From contig NW_014575551.1 of the NCBI RefSeq assembly GCF_000708205.1, forward strand, positions 124,001 to 188,000: a stretch of 64,000 nt of DNA. The letters are read 5' to 3'. The position numbers were made by a program, and so were the translations under genes. Source of the DNA: Mixia osmundae IAM 14324. Taxonomy: Eukaryota; Basidiomycota; Mixiomycetes; Mixiales; Mixiaceae. This document shows, one piece after another, positions 45,381 to 55,291 of the stretch (positions within the stretch are counted from its first letter, which is position 1; every line of letters starts with the position of its first letter). The notes beneath the pieces are model-generated. The model did no database searches. It saw nothing but the letters and a program-made list of their open reading frames with translations, and was not told the origin of the DNA.

Positions 45381-47697
45381 AGATCGATGATCACATGCCG
45401 TTGCAAAATCTTGGCGATAGTCTTCGGCTCAATGACGAGTGTCTGAGTGTCATCGATGATCAATGCAGGCCCTTCAACGCTCTGGCCCGGTCTGAGCTTT
45501 CCAAGCAGATAGATTGGCGTTGAGACCTTGCCGTGATCGTCAAAGTATGACTCGCTCGTTTCTGCGGCATCGCTCGATTGCACAGTCTCGAAGGTCGTCT
45601 CGCTTTCTTCCTCGAAGACAGACTTGCCGAGGGTGTCGAAGGATTTACCAACGCCGCGCACACGAATATCATCCACAATGACTTCGCGCGCCTTGAGCGA
45701 AAAGCCGAATTGCTGTCGGTATTCGTCTTCGAACGCTTTCTGCCAACCCGATCGATCCGTCTCTTGTTCTTGCTGTATCATCAGGGCGGAATCTGTTCCA
45801 TTGTATCGCAGATTGAGATAGTGCTCGATCTTGATCCTGCTCTTTTCGAAGCCCTGCTCTTCTAGTCCTTGCATGACGGCCTCTGCCAGCTTGGCAAGAC
45901 GGGACGTCAAGGATGATATTGTTTCATCGGATAGCGTTGCCGAGCTTGGCTCTTGACGCTCAAGTACGCGATCGGCGAGCGATAGGCCATAAGCAGACAG
46001 ACAGGACGAATAGCGATGGATGAGAATCCGTCGAATGCCCAGAGCTGCTGCGAGCGAGCAGGCATGCTGTCCACCGGCGCCGCCAAAGCAGACAAGGATA
46101 TGCTTTGCTGTCGAATAGCCCTTCATCTCTGTCAAAGAGCGAATTGGTCTACACATGCTCTCGTTTGCAACGCGAATGAAGCCGGCTGCTACCTGCTCGA
46201 GCGACAGATCTTTACCGCTACCGTCATTGACTGTCTTTTGCAGCTCTTTGAAAGCTTTTTGGCTTGCCTGAGGATCCAAGGGCTGCGATTCGTCCTCGCC
46301 GAAGATGCTCGGAAAGTATTTCGGTATCAGCCGACCGAGCACCAGGTTCGCGTCCGTCACTGCTAGCGGGCCACCCTTGCGATAGCATGCAGGCCCAGGG
46401 TGAGCTCCTGCTGATTCAGGTCCGACTGCGAACATGCCATTGCGCCAAAATAAGCGCGAGCCACCACCTGCTGCGACTGTGTTAATGTCAAGCTGCGGCG
46501 ATTGTATAGCTATGCCAGCTGTGACAGTCTCGAACACGGTTTCGTAGCGGCCGTCGAAGCGGGAGACATCTGTGGAAGTGCCTCCCATGTCGAGCATGAC
46601 GAGCGGCTGCCTTTGCTTCTCGTCCCAGCTTGTCAATGCAGCACCCACGACCCCACCAGCTGGACCGGAGAGGATGCTCTTGAGACCAGAGAAGGTCTTG
46701 ACGTCAGATAAGCCGCCATCGGAATTCATGAACTCGACGGTTGTCGTGCGTTTTGCGTCTGCGTTGCGATCTTCGACGCCCCGCCTGAGCGACTCGTCAA
46801 AGCCGCCGAAGAAACCGTCGATATAGGACTGCAGTACAGGAGTGAGGTAGGCATCGGCAGTGCAGGACATGCCTCGGGGCACGACCTTGATCATTGGCAT
46901 TGCCTCGCAGGACAGCGAAACGTGAGTGAAGCCCATTTCGTGCGCTATCTTGCCCACAAGCTTTTCATGGTCTGCAAAGGTATACGAGTGCATGAAGACT
47001 ATGGCAAGCGTTCTGATGCCGTTGTCGTAGACTGATTGTAGCTGCTGTCTCACGAGCTCCGAGTCTACAGCATGCGTGAGTACATGGCGAGAGGAGTTGC
47101 ACATGACGTGCCTGGAGCTTTGAGGATGTGGACAGCTTCCCCGCTCATGCCCTGCACGACATTGTCCATTTCGACACCATCGTAGTGCCGCTTGACTTTG
47201 CCGGTCTCGTCGAACTGGACGGCTCTTTCCGCAGCTTTCGCATCATAAGCATATCCGACCAGGCTCACTCTTTCGTCAATTTCGACTACATGGTCGTACA
47301 GCTGTTGCGGCCGCCGGATGTTGAGATCAAAGATCTTGGGGCGGGTCTGATTGCCTATCTGGAGCAGGTCGCCGAAGCCTTTGGTGATGAGCAGCGCATG
47401 CCGAGAGCCTTGCCTCTCCAGGAGCGCGTTCGTCCCAACGGTGGTGGACAAACGCAGCCATGCCACCTTGCTTGTGTCAAGCTTCTCACTTCTCGGTATC
47501 TTCCTGTCGAGCACGATCTCTAGAAGCCTACGGACACCCTCGCGAGGAGCATCTTCATAGTTGCCAGGATCTCGCGAGAGCAATTTGATGATGTGTTCTC
47601 GTCTGCCCTTGCCATCTTCGGTCGGCCATGAGCAGAAGCAGTCGGTGAAGGTTCCCCCGCGGTCGATAGCTATCTGGACTGAGTGGTCTGCTACCAT
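45377..47697 (-). CDS. 5-oxoprolinase-like protein, HyuA half only
   Basis: ATP-dependent hydrolase family (5-oxoprolinase/hydantoinase A). Two exons joined across a 47-bp intron (47065-47111, GC donor) give 757 aa. The ATP-binding and swivel blocks are clear: IAIDRGGTFTDCF, RLSTTVGTNALLER, ITKGFGDLLQIGNQ, VPRGMSCTADAYLTP, MLDMGGTSTDVSRF, AGGGSRLFW and GPESAGAHPGPACYRKGGP. The sequence closely resembles eukaryotic 5-oxoprolinase, but those enzymes are about 1,290 aa with HyuA and HyuB halves fused. This one ends cleanly after the HyuA half (GPALIIDDTQTLVIEP, then HVIIDL). The space where HyuB would be is occupied by CDC27. Whether it still cleaves 5-oxoproline alone is unknown. Start ATG 47697 is 71 bp from the FAN1 start. 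Confidence 0.85.
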
Positions 47698-47768
47698 CGA
47701 TGAGGCGCCTCGAGTCAAAGTACGTCGCGACGCTTGTCCTTGTCATTCTCGCGCCGCACGATGTCCTC
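47698..47768. promoter_or_regulatory. 71-bp divergent promoter, oxoprolinase-like/FAN1
   Basis: Only 71 bp separate the chosen start codons. An in-frame upstream ATG for FAN1 at 47700 would leave just 2 bp. Leaders must overlap or be extremely short. Inferred from spacing. Confidence 0.45.
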
Positions 47769-50700
47769 ATGAGCGATCTACCCGAGCCTACGACACCGCT
47801 CAAGCCGACATCACGAGCAGAAGATGAGCAGGCCCCCTGTACGTCATCAGGCGACTCGCCTTCGAGCGACAGGATTGTCGATTTACCCCCTCAGCAACGG
47901 ATATCAATCTACGTCCAAGCTTTCGAGGAGATGCTGGACGTCGTACTCCGCTCAGAGAGCTTCCTCTTCTCAGAAACTGAGCTTCGCGTCCTATCCCGCT
48001 GGTCTGCGCTGTCTTGTACGTCCTCACACGCTGTCGCATCACGATGACTGACGCGTGGTCATTGCTTGTTCGTCAAGACGAAGCGCGATACCTCTTTGTG
48101 AGGCTCTTCATACGCAAGCACGTCTGGCATAGAGCAAGTCAGATAGGCTACGCAGACGAGATTGCAGATGTCGCGCGGGCGTGTCACGAGCTGAGCCAAC
48201 CGGTCTCAGAACTGCCAGAAGCCTCGCCTGGTCTTGACCGGGAAGTCACACCTGCACCAGAGATGGGCACAGGCACGACGTACTTCAACCCCATCGTTCT
48301 TGTCAGTCCTTCTCGCACAGCCAGCGCTGCTATTGCTGCTCGCCGTCGGCCTGCTGCACCTGCTACTCCAGAGCGCGTGCGAACGATAGAAAGCGTTATG
48401 GCGGGAGACGACAGCTTCTTGACAAGCGGCAATGCAGGCGAACCCATTTCGATAGATGACTCGCCTCAGCGTCCGCCAAGTCGTCCAGCGCCAAGGCCTA
48501 TGCAGAGCGCGCCATCTGCTAGTCCTTCGACGAGCTCGCAAGCAGAGCTACCCGAATGGGCGCGTACACTAGGCCCGGGTGCCAAGAGGAATGACGATCC
48601 AGCCATTGTGCGGTTCGCACGAGATGAGCAAGTCCTGCGGGAGCAGGACGATTTGCCTGCATTGCTGGCCATGCTTAGTCTCGACGAGCTCAAGCTCATT
48701 GCAAAGGAGATGCGCATTTCTAAGTCAGGCACGACGCGCGACAGTATCATCAAAGCACTCTCCAGATCGGCTACTTCTCAGACAACGCTATCCTTTCTGC
48801 CGAAGCGGTCTCCCTCATTAGAAACCAAAACAAGTGGCAGTCCACAGCTGAGTCTCAAGTTTGACGAAAAGGGCAGAACGCTCTGTCAGGGCGAGATCAT
48901 GGTTGCAAAAGGTGGGCGTTTCGCTCGCAGGCTGGCGCTTACTGACAGCGTCAATCAGTGTTGACTCGTTTAGGCGCATGCATCGAGCTAGATCATACTG
49001 TCGTCTCACTCTTTCTCCGCGTCCATCTCATCTTTCATCGTTCAAGCGTGCTGTCGTCGGGCACTCTCACTTCATCTCTATTGAGTAGATTCAAGCTACG
49101 CAACTATCCGGAATATCAAATTTCGCGCTCTTTCAATATCTTCAAGAGCAGGAGGAGCCTACTCGATTACGAAAAGGCGCTGCTAGTTGAGCATAAGATG
49201 GAAGATTGTCTGGGCGAGCTTTCGGAGACTTGGGCACAGCGAAAGGGTACAGAATGGCGCACGCAAGGCTACATCGAAGGCAGGCGAGTTTGGGAAGCTG
49301 TCTGGCCGGCTTGGAAGCAGATGGTACATCTTGCCGAAGAGGAGGATCGTATCAAGCTTGAGAAGGAAGACATAGACGATCGACTGACATACTATCGCAA
49401 GCGCTTCCATCCTGGTCAGTCTCACACATCCTGCTCGAGCCTACTGCTGATAACTTGTATTCAGCCTGGCCTCTCACGCGTGTCGTATACAAAGGCGCAC
49501 AGATCTTGTCGAAGCTCAAGGAGTATCAGCTCGAAGTTGAATGCTTACAAGCGCTGCTCGCACAGAAATGCTTTCGACGCGGCAAACGCGGTGCCTGGTA
49601 CGAGAGATTGGCTCTGGTGATCATGAATCATCTCGACGATGACAAAGATCGTCGGCGGAAGCAAGCATTGAAGATCTGTCTGCGCGGTCTCGAAGATCCC
49701 TTCACGCACATCATATACAAACACGCACTCCAGCGACGGATCATGCGACTCGAGTCCCTGCTGAAGCTCGATGACATCAGGAAGCATACTTTCAACTACG
49801 TTGGCTTGCGCGCAGCTACCCGACGAACACTCGAAGGCGAGAAGCTCAGCGAAGGCGAGACGGGTAAGAAGAGTAGCTGGCGAGCCATGGACGGCGCTGA
49901 AGTCAACGTCGAACAACTCTCGCTCGAGTATTACGAGCGCCAAGGCTTCAAAGGCTTTCATTGCGAGAATGGAATCCTGACGACCATATTCGGCTTGCTG
50001 TTCTGGGACGTCCTCTTTGCGCCCGTCGATGGCGTGTTCGAGACCGCCTATCAATCTGCCCCGCTCGATCTTGCAACGGATGCTTTCAGTATTGTCCGTG
50101 CTGGTTTGGTCAAGGAGCGACTGGCGGCCATCGCAGACGGCCAGGCTGAAGCGCTTCTCTCTGCCGTTGACGATCGCGAGCGGCCCCGTAATTCCTGGTG
50201 CATTGGCGTCAGATGGGGATACACACGCGAGGATCTCCTCGCTATTGTTCGGGTATGTCATTACTAATCGTGCAAGTGGATTACAAGCGCTGACTGATGC
50301 ATTGCAGTGCTTGGGCGGTCGAGCTCTCGAAACCATCTGTACCGTCTTCGCCGAGGAGTACGGACATCGCGTGGGAGGTATTCCCGACCTCTGCATGTGG
50401 AACGAAGAGCAATCAATCTGCAAATTTGTCGAAGTCAAAGGACCTGGCGACCGCTTGTCGGAGACGCAGCACGTCTGGATCGATCTTTTGCTCACTGCTG
50501 GCGTGCCCGTCGAGCTATGCGCAGTCGTGCAATCGGGCGAAGACTTTCATGATTCGCAAGATGACACGGTCGACGAAAGCGAAGAGGAGCTACCCGCGAA
50601 CAAGAAGCGGCCGAGTCCACTGATGAAGCGCAAATCCAGTACTGACGAAAAGCCTGTGAAATCTTCCAAGCGAGCATTAGACAGGCCCAAGCTGAAGAGG

Positions 50701-50823
50701 GAGACTTCGGCACAAGCTGAATCAAAGCCGTTACAGGCACGTAAGAAGAAAGACAACGTAGCTTCGAGCAAGCGCATCAAATTAGCATTGGAAGACAGCT
50801 GCGAAGTCATCGTGCTCGACTGA
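47769..50823 (+). CDS. FAN1: FAN1 structure-specific nuclease (VRR-NUC)
   Basis: Nuclease of interstrand cross-link repair. Five exons (introns 62, 47, 50 and 55 bp) give 946 aa. It lacks the UBZ finger of animal FAN1. The N-terminal block YVQAFEEMLDVVL, YLFVRLFIRKHVW is followed by a disordered stretch. A SAP-like helix pair (LLAMLSLDELKLIAKEMRIS) comes next, then the TPR-like middle (YKGAQILSKLKEYQLEVECL). The C-terminal VRR-NUC domain carries the catalytic PD-ExK arrangement: GGIPDLCMWNEE, then KFVEVKGPGDRLSETQHVWI. The C-terminal tail is Lys/Ser-rich and disordered, probably nuclear targeting. ATG 47769 is preferred over the in-frame ATG at 47700, which abuts the divergent gene. Confidence 0.92.
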
Positions 50824-50956
50824 TGACGAGGCGTCGGTCTGTTATCTATCTATCTACGTCGCGCGAGGCGCGTGCTGTGACATCACTCAGTCACCTTGAC
50901 ATTGCCCTACATGAGACATTCCCTCTTCTTACCATCTGAATCTAGCGTTCTTCTCG

Positions 50957-52306
50957 ATGCCTTCAGTAGTATCGGCGCCACCACAAGGCCACTATGAGAT
51001 CGTCTACAGTACGCTTGCCGAACTCTCGATCGCAGACACTCGACACTTTCCAGAGGCCCTCGTTGCTGTCTCGGAAGGCTACTGTGAGCCGGCCGCCGCT
51101 CATCAGCATGATGATCCTACGCTCTCAGTACAGGCTATGACGTACGAGACCTACCCCGGAATGGTTGCAGCGTCACATGAATGTCCACCGCAAAGTAGAA
51201 AGCCGTTACCGATTTCGCGCTCCAGCAGGTCTGCGACTACCGCACCACAGCTGAAAGTGCCTACAGAAGGAACGTTCTCCAGCTTCTCAGATGACCTTCG
51301 TCAGCGATTCAGCTTGGTCGTCGTCGATGGCGAGACTGCAATAACGACGGACAAGCATCGCCTTTCTGCGACTCTCGGTCTCCCGATCGAACACGATGCT
51401 CCCCTTCAGCTTGTCGATTCTATCGATTCTGCCAAGGATGCACAAGAGAGGAGGACATTGTCAATCAGCCGCAATCACAGCAAGCGACATCTGTTCGTAC
51501 GCGCAGTCTCGATGGCATTCATGACGCTCACGTAGCTCTTCAGACAACGCACGAGAACTCAAAAGGCTCAGAATCGGGTTTCGATCGTCTACAAACCTCA
51601 GCGCGGTTCGGCATTCGATGATGCTCGCCTGAGGCCAATATCTCGGCGAATCGAGGATATCGCGCGCTCTTTGCGGCGAGTGACTTGGCTTGAGCGTCAA
51701 ACTCAGCTCTCGCCGACTTTGCGAGAGGACGATGACAGTTTTGTGCTGGTACCGCCAGCGCCCGTAGAGCTCGTAAAGATCCGACCTGCGACGCAGCTTC
51801 GTCAACGCCGTGTTAGTCAGACAAACCTTACACGCATACGATCGCATGGCAGCCGACCGCACAAGCTGACCAAACCAGATCCGAGCAAGCTTCGGAGAGC
51901 AGCAGACAAGCCCTCACATATTCCTCACAAGCTCTCGATCGACCGAGCAGGATGCTTCGGCATGAAGCCGGATTCGCCCAAATCGCGCACAGCAGCAGCA
52001 GATAGATCAGACGCTTGCGCCTGGCCTATCACAACCAACACTGCCATGAGCACGTCGGTAGATCCTCCAGATGGAGCTGCTACTTTCGTTTGCGTCGAAG
52101 GAAACAGGTCCGAGTTGGCGAGAGCGTCTGCGTATCTCATGTTGACCGGTCGACCGCCGCCAAAGCGCCACCTCCCGCCGCCCAAGCCCAGATGGAGCTC
52201 TCCGCCGCCCATGCAGGCTGCGCCTCGTAGGCTTTTCAGGCGCGGAAGACCTCGTTTCGATCAGGTTGACACCTTGCTGGACCGAGCCAGAGCGCGATGG
52301 CAGTAG
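50957..52306 (+). CDS. Uncharacterised basic protein with a 39-bp intron
   Basis: Not recognised. Two open blocks in the same frame are separated by a stretch that begins GTACGC at 51497 and ends CGTAG at 51535, 39 bp. Spliced, it gives 436 aa. Unspliced, translation stops at the TAG within it and gives 192 aa. The N-terminal part is mildly acidic and Ser/Thr-rich. The C-terminal part is very basic, with Arg/Lys-Pro segments and a Pro-rich PPPKRHLPPPKPRW stretch. No domain, signal peptide or membrane segment is visible. The intron is shorter than most in this window, so the two-product reading should be kept open. Confidence 0.6.
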
Positions 52307-52517
52307 GCCATCACCTTGTCTTATCGCGCTGCGCCTCGCATTCGACAACTTCCCGTCGTGCCCTTGCAGATCATATAGCGCTTCGAGATGTGCGGTGTAG
52401 CACTACAACTCTAGCAGGGGAAGGACCCTTTGCTTTGGCGACTAGCTACATCTTATTCAGCAATTGGCAAACTACTCAAAGCTTGCAAATTGTCGCCATC
52501 TGTGTGTTACGGCAAGG

Positions 52518-53643
52518 ATGATCTCTCACACTTTCGTGCTACTCGCTGTCACGTCCGGCTCGCTGGCCCAGCTCGGACTCAAGCTCGACACGCAGCTCGA
52601 CGGCGGATGGATGATGCCATCGTCCGGCTATGCCTCAACCACACAATTTGTTTGTCAGTCATCTGATTGGGCAAACGTCAACATGCACTGATACGCATTG
52701 TAGTAAACGACGAGATCAAGGCAGATGGCTCGTATGGCTGTACGTGCTCGCTTTGGTACCTTGTGCCGGCTCATACTCCTCGCAGCCACTGCGTGCGGCA
52801 TGGCTGGCTGGGCAGGTCCTGGTCAAAAGTTCCATACGGACGGACCTGGCAAAGGACCTGGCTTTGTAAGCTGATCCATCATGGCCGAGTCAGCCTACTG
52901 ACGCTGCGCAGCTCTATGCCGCAATCAATCAGCGCGCCTTTGGAGCAGGCAAGCCAATCTGAAACCTGCAAAGCTCTTGCTTACCCAGCTCGCCAGTCAA
53001 TGGGCCGGGCTGGGCCTGTGGCAAATGCTACACCATCACGCCGATCTCCGATGCGGACGAAGTGGTCAGTCGATCCCTCTCTTGATCTGTGCGACGCAGA
53101 CTTGACCTGCAAACGCAGCTCTGCGATCAGTCTCTGACATTCGAAATCTGTGATCTCTGCCCGGTTGGCACGCAGAACTTCAAGAATTGCGGTCAGTGTC
53201 GAGGCTCTACAAATACCGCTTTCGGTCAAGAGTGAGTCTTTCTCTGCCTACGGTGCCATCTTGAGCTGAAACCTTGGTTTATCGAAGATTCCATTTCGAC
53301 ATTGCAACGGATGCGATGAATGCCGAGCAGTATGCCACCTTCACGAAAGGCATCACTTATGGATCAAATTGGAAGAAAGGTACACCGCCCGCACATAGCA
53401 TAAGACCAAGCTGACAACACACGCACAGTTCAATTCGAGCTCGTCGATTGTGACAGATCAGTCAATCCGCTCTTCACCACGCGCTCTTGGGGCTGTGCAT
53501 CAGGATGTAAGCTCAACAACGCACTCGATGCCTGCACGGATGCCACGACGGGCAAGCTCGTCTCAACGGAAGTGGCGGATCACTACTCTGGCTTGCACAA
53601 GAAGCGCATGACCATGTCTCCCGTCAGTTCACTTGACAAGTAG
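52518..53643 (+). CDS. Secreted GH45-type double-psi beta-barrel protein, copy 1
   Basis: Probable extracellular endoglucanase or expansin/loosenin-like protein acting on plant cell walls. The N terminus MISHTFVLLAVTSGSLAQ is a signal peptide. Eight exons give 254 aa in frame. Conserved blocks resemble GH45 subfamily C: STACGMAGWAG, LYAAINQRAFGA, ACGKCYTITPIS, FEICDLCPVG, NCGQC and FHFDIATDAM. The Asp in CDLCP matches the proposed acid residue and HFD is conserved. The fourth intron (52949-52996) has a GC donor. Cys pairs suggest several disulphides. It lies tail-to-tail with a paralogue at 53912-54956. Lytic activity is inferred from the family, as expansin-like members are non-hydrolytic. 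Confidence 0.82.
52949..52996 (+). other. GC-AG intron in GH45-type gene copy 1
   Basis: 48 bp beginning GCAAGC and ending CGCCAG. Its removal gives AFGAVNGPGWACG, aligned with AFGSVHGSGPACG in the paralogue, where this position has no intron. Confidence 0.82.
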
Positions 53644-53911
53644 GCAAAGACGAAGATGTTTTTACGAGCAGGTCTCGCATAGACTGTCATTGCAACCATA
53701 GGGCTGTGACATGGCGATAAGTGTGAATTCTCGGCGCATATTGCTCAAGCTCCTTGGCGGTGGCCCAGCCAGTCCACTCGCGATGTCTTTGACTCTGTGC
53801 TCACGGTCCGAACGCTCGGCGTCTACACTGAATGGCCCGATGCGCAGACAGCAGACCAGCTGCTATGCAATACTTTGGCACAACGCACAAATTGTGATTA
53901 TCTGATTTGCC

Positions 53912-54956
53912 TCAATGGCCTGCATGGCGTCGACGACCGTGATAGTGAAATGCACTGCTTGGAAAAGGCGTCATGCGGCGATGAATGCCGCTACTGGCCG
54001 GCATGCCTTCTACGGATCTACCAGTATTGATGTCCACGCACGAATCGATGTTTTCGGATTTGCATGAGCCGTTACATCCCCAGCTGAGCGTTGCAAACTT
54101 GGGATTCGTGTCTGGATTGCAAGGAACATTCTTGAAATTGATGGAACGCCAGTTTGAGCCATCTGTCACACCGTTGTAGAATTGAGCGTATTGCTCAGGC
54201 GACATGGCTACTTGAGCGTCAGCAGGGCGCAGGACAGACAGGCAAAGGCAGAACGCACCATCGCTAGCGATGTCAAAGTGAGTCGGTTTCGAAAAGGCAG
54301 CATTGGTCGTGCCCTTACACTGACCGCAGTTCTGATCGCTACCCGATCCCACGGGACAATTATCGATGATCTCAAAGGTCAGAGCTTGATCAGCAAGTTC
54401 CTGACCACTGCCAGAGACCGGCGACAGCTCGAAGCACAGTCCGCATGCTGGTCCGCTGCCGTGGACACTTCCGAAAGCCTCTGCGATAGTATGAGCTTGA
54501 TGAGATCAGCGAAGCGCACACTCTTTACCTTGATTGATGGCAGCGTAGAGCTTCGGGAGTTCACGTCAGCGCGGTGACAATGGCAATACGGGGCACGGTG
54601 CATACCAAGCCCGGACCTGTGAGATTCGTCAGCAAGCAGATGAATCAGTGAGCGTTGGGCATACCCTTTCCAGGCCCGTCTGTATGATATTTTGCGCCTA
54701 TAGGTCCCCATGCTGATGCACCGCACGCAGTTGCTGCGCGTAGGTCAACATCCATAGTGACGCGCGACCAAGATTCAGCAGACTTACATCCTCCTGTACC
54801 ATCGGCACGAACCTCGCCATTGAGCGCGAACTGAGTGGTCGACGCTGTGCCCTTTGACGGCAAGAACCAGCCTTGCGAGGTACGAACATCGAACTTGACA
54901 CCAAAGTCGGCCATCGCGAACGAGGCGAGCGTTGTGAATGCGAGTAAGCTGAGCAT
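53912..54956 (-). CDS. Secreted GH45-type double-psi beta-barrel protein, copy 2
   Basis: Paralogue of the gene at 52518-53643, in opposite orientation. Signal peptide MLSLLAFTTLASFAMA is followed by the shared N-terminal motif (GWFLPSKGTASTTQFALNGE, compared with GWMMPSSGYASTTQFVLNDE in copy 1). Six exons give 262 aa. Family blocks are TACGASAWGPIGAKYHTDGP, LYAAINQEAFGS, ACGLCFELSP, IIDNCPVG, NCGQC and HFDIASDAMSPEQYAQF. The Asp of the active-site motif is kept (IDNCP). Three of the five intron positions match copy 1. The intron after AAINQ is unique here, and two near the C-terminal half of copy 1 are absent. Divergence is high, so the duplication is old. Confidence 0.82.
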
Positions 54957-55291
54957 GACTTCCTGCGTCTGTGTGCTGCTTGTACGGATCGTGGACGGTG
55001 AACAGAGTGGCGATCGGGGAGCTCAATGGCGATGACAGAGTGAGGCAACGGTTGCAATGCCGACTGCTCGGTGCTGCGCGACCGTTCACGGCTGACGACG
55101 AGCGCATTGCATAGACATGGTGTGCGATGATCTGGATACGACAGACAGACAGACAGACAAACCAGCTGAGATGGGAGAGCGAGCGAACCCGTCGCGCACT
55201 CGCCGCGCCTCGCTTTTCGTCCGTCCACGAGGAGACGCGAAGTCGTGAGGAGACCCGCAAGGCAGAGACGGGAAAGGAGAGCAAAGAGTGT
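54957..55291. promoter_or_regulatory. Divergent region with ACAG microsatellite
   Basis: 335 bp between the GH45-type gene copy 2 and the acyltransferase gene. Five ACAG units run at 55140-55159. An ATG at 55127 is in frame with the acyltransferase, but the codons after it read through this repeat and look non-coding. Confidence 0.5.

Noticed and set aside
49545-50495. 316-codon open frame on the minus strand
   Set aside because: Antisense to FAN1 exons; no family features and crosses a FAN1 intron.
55127-55291. N-terminal extension of the acyltransferase from ATG 55127
   Set aside because: The codons read through an ACAG microsatellite and look like leader sequence; ATG 55292 is more natural.
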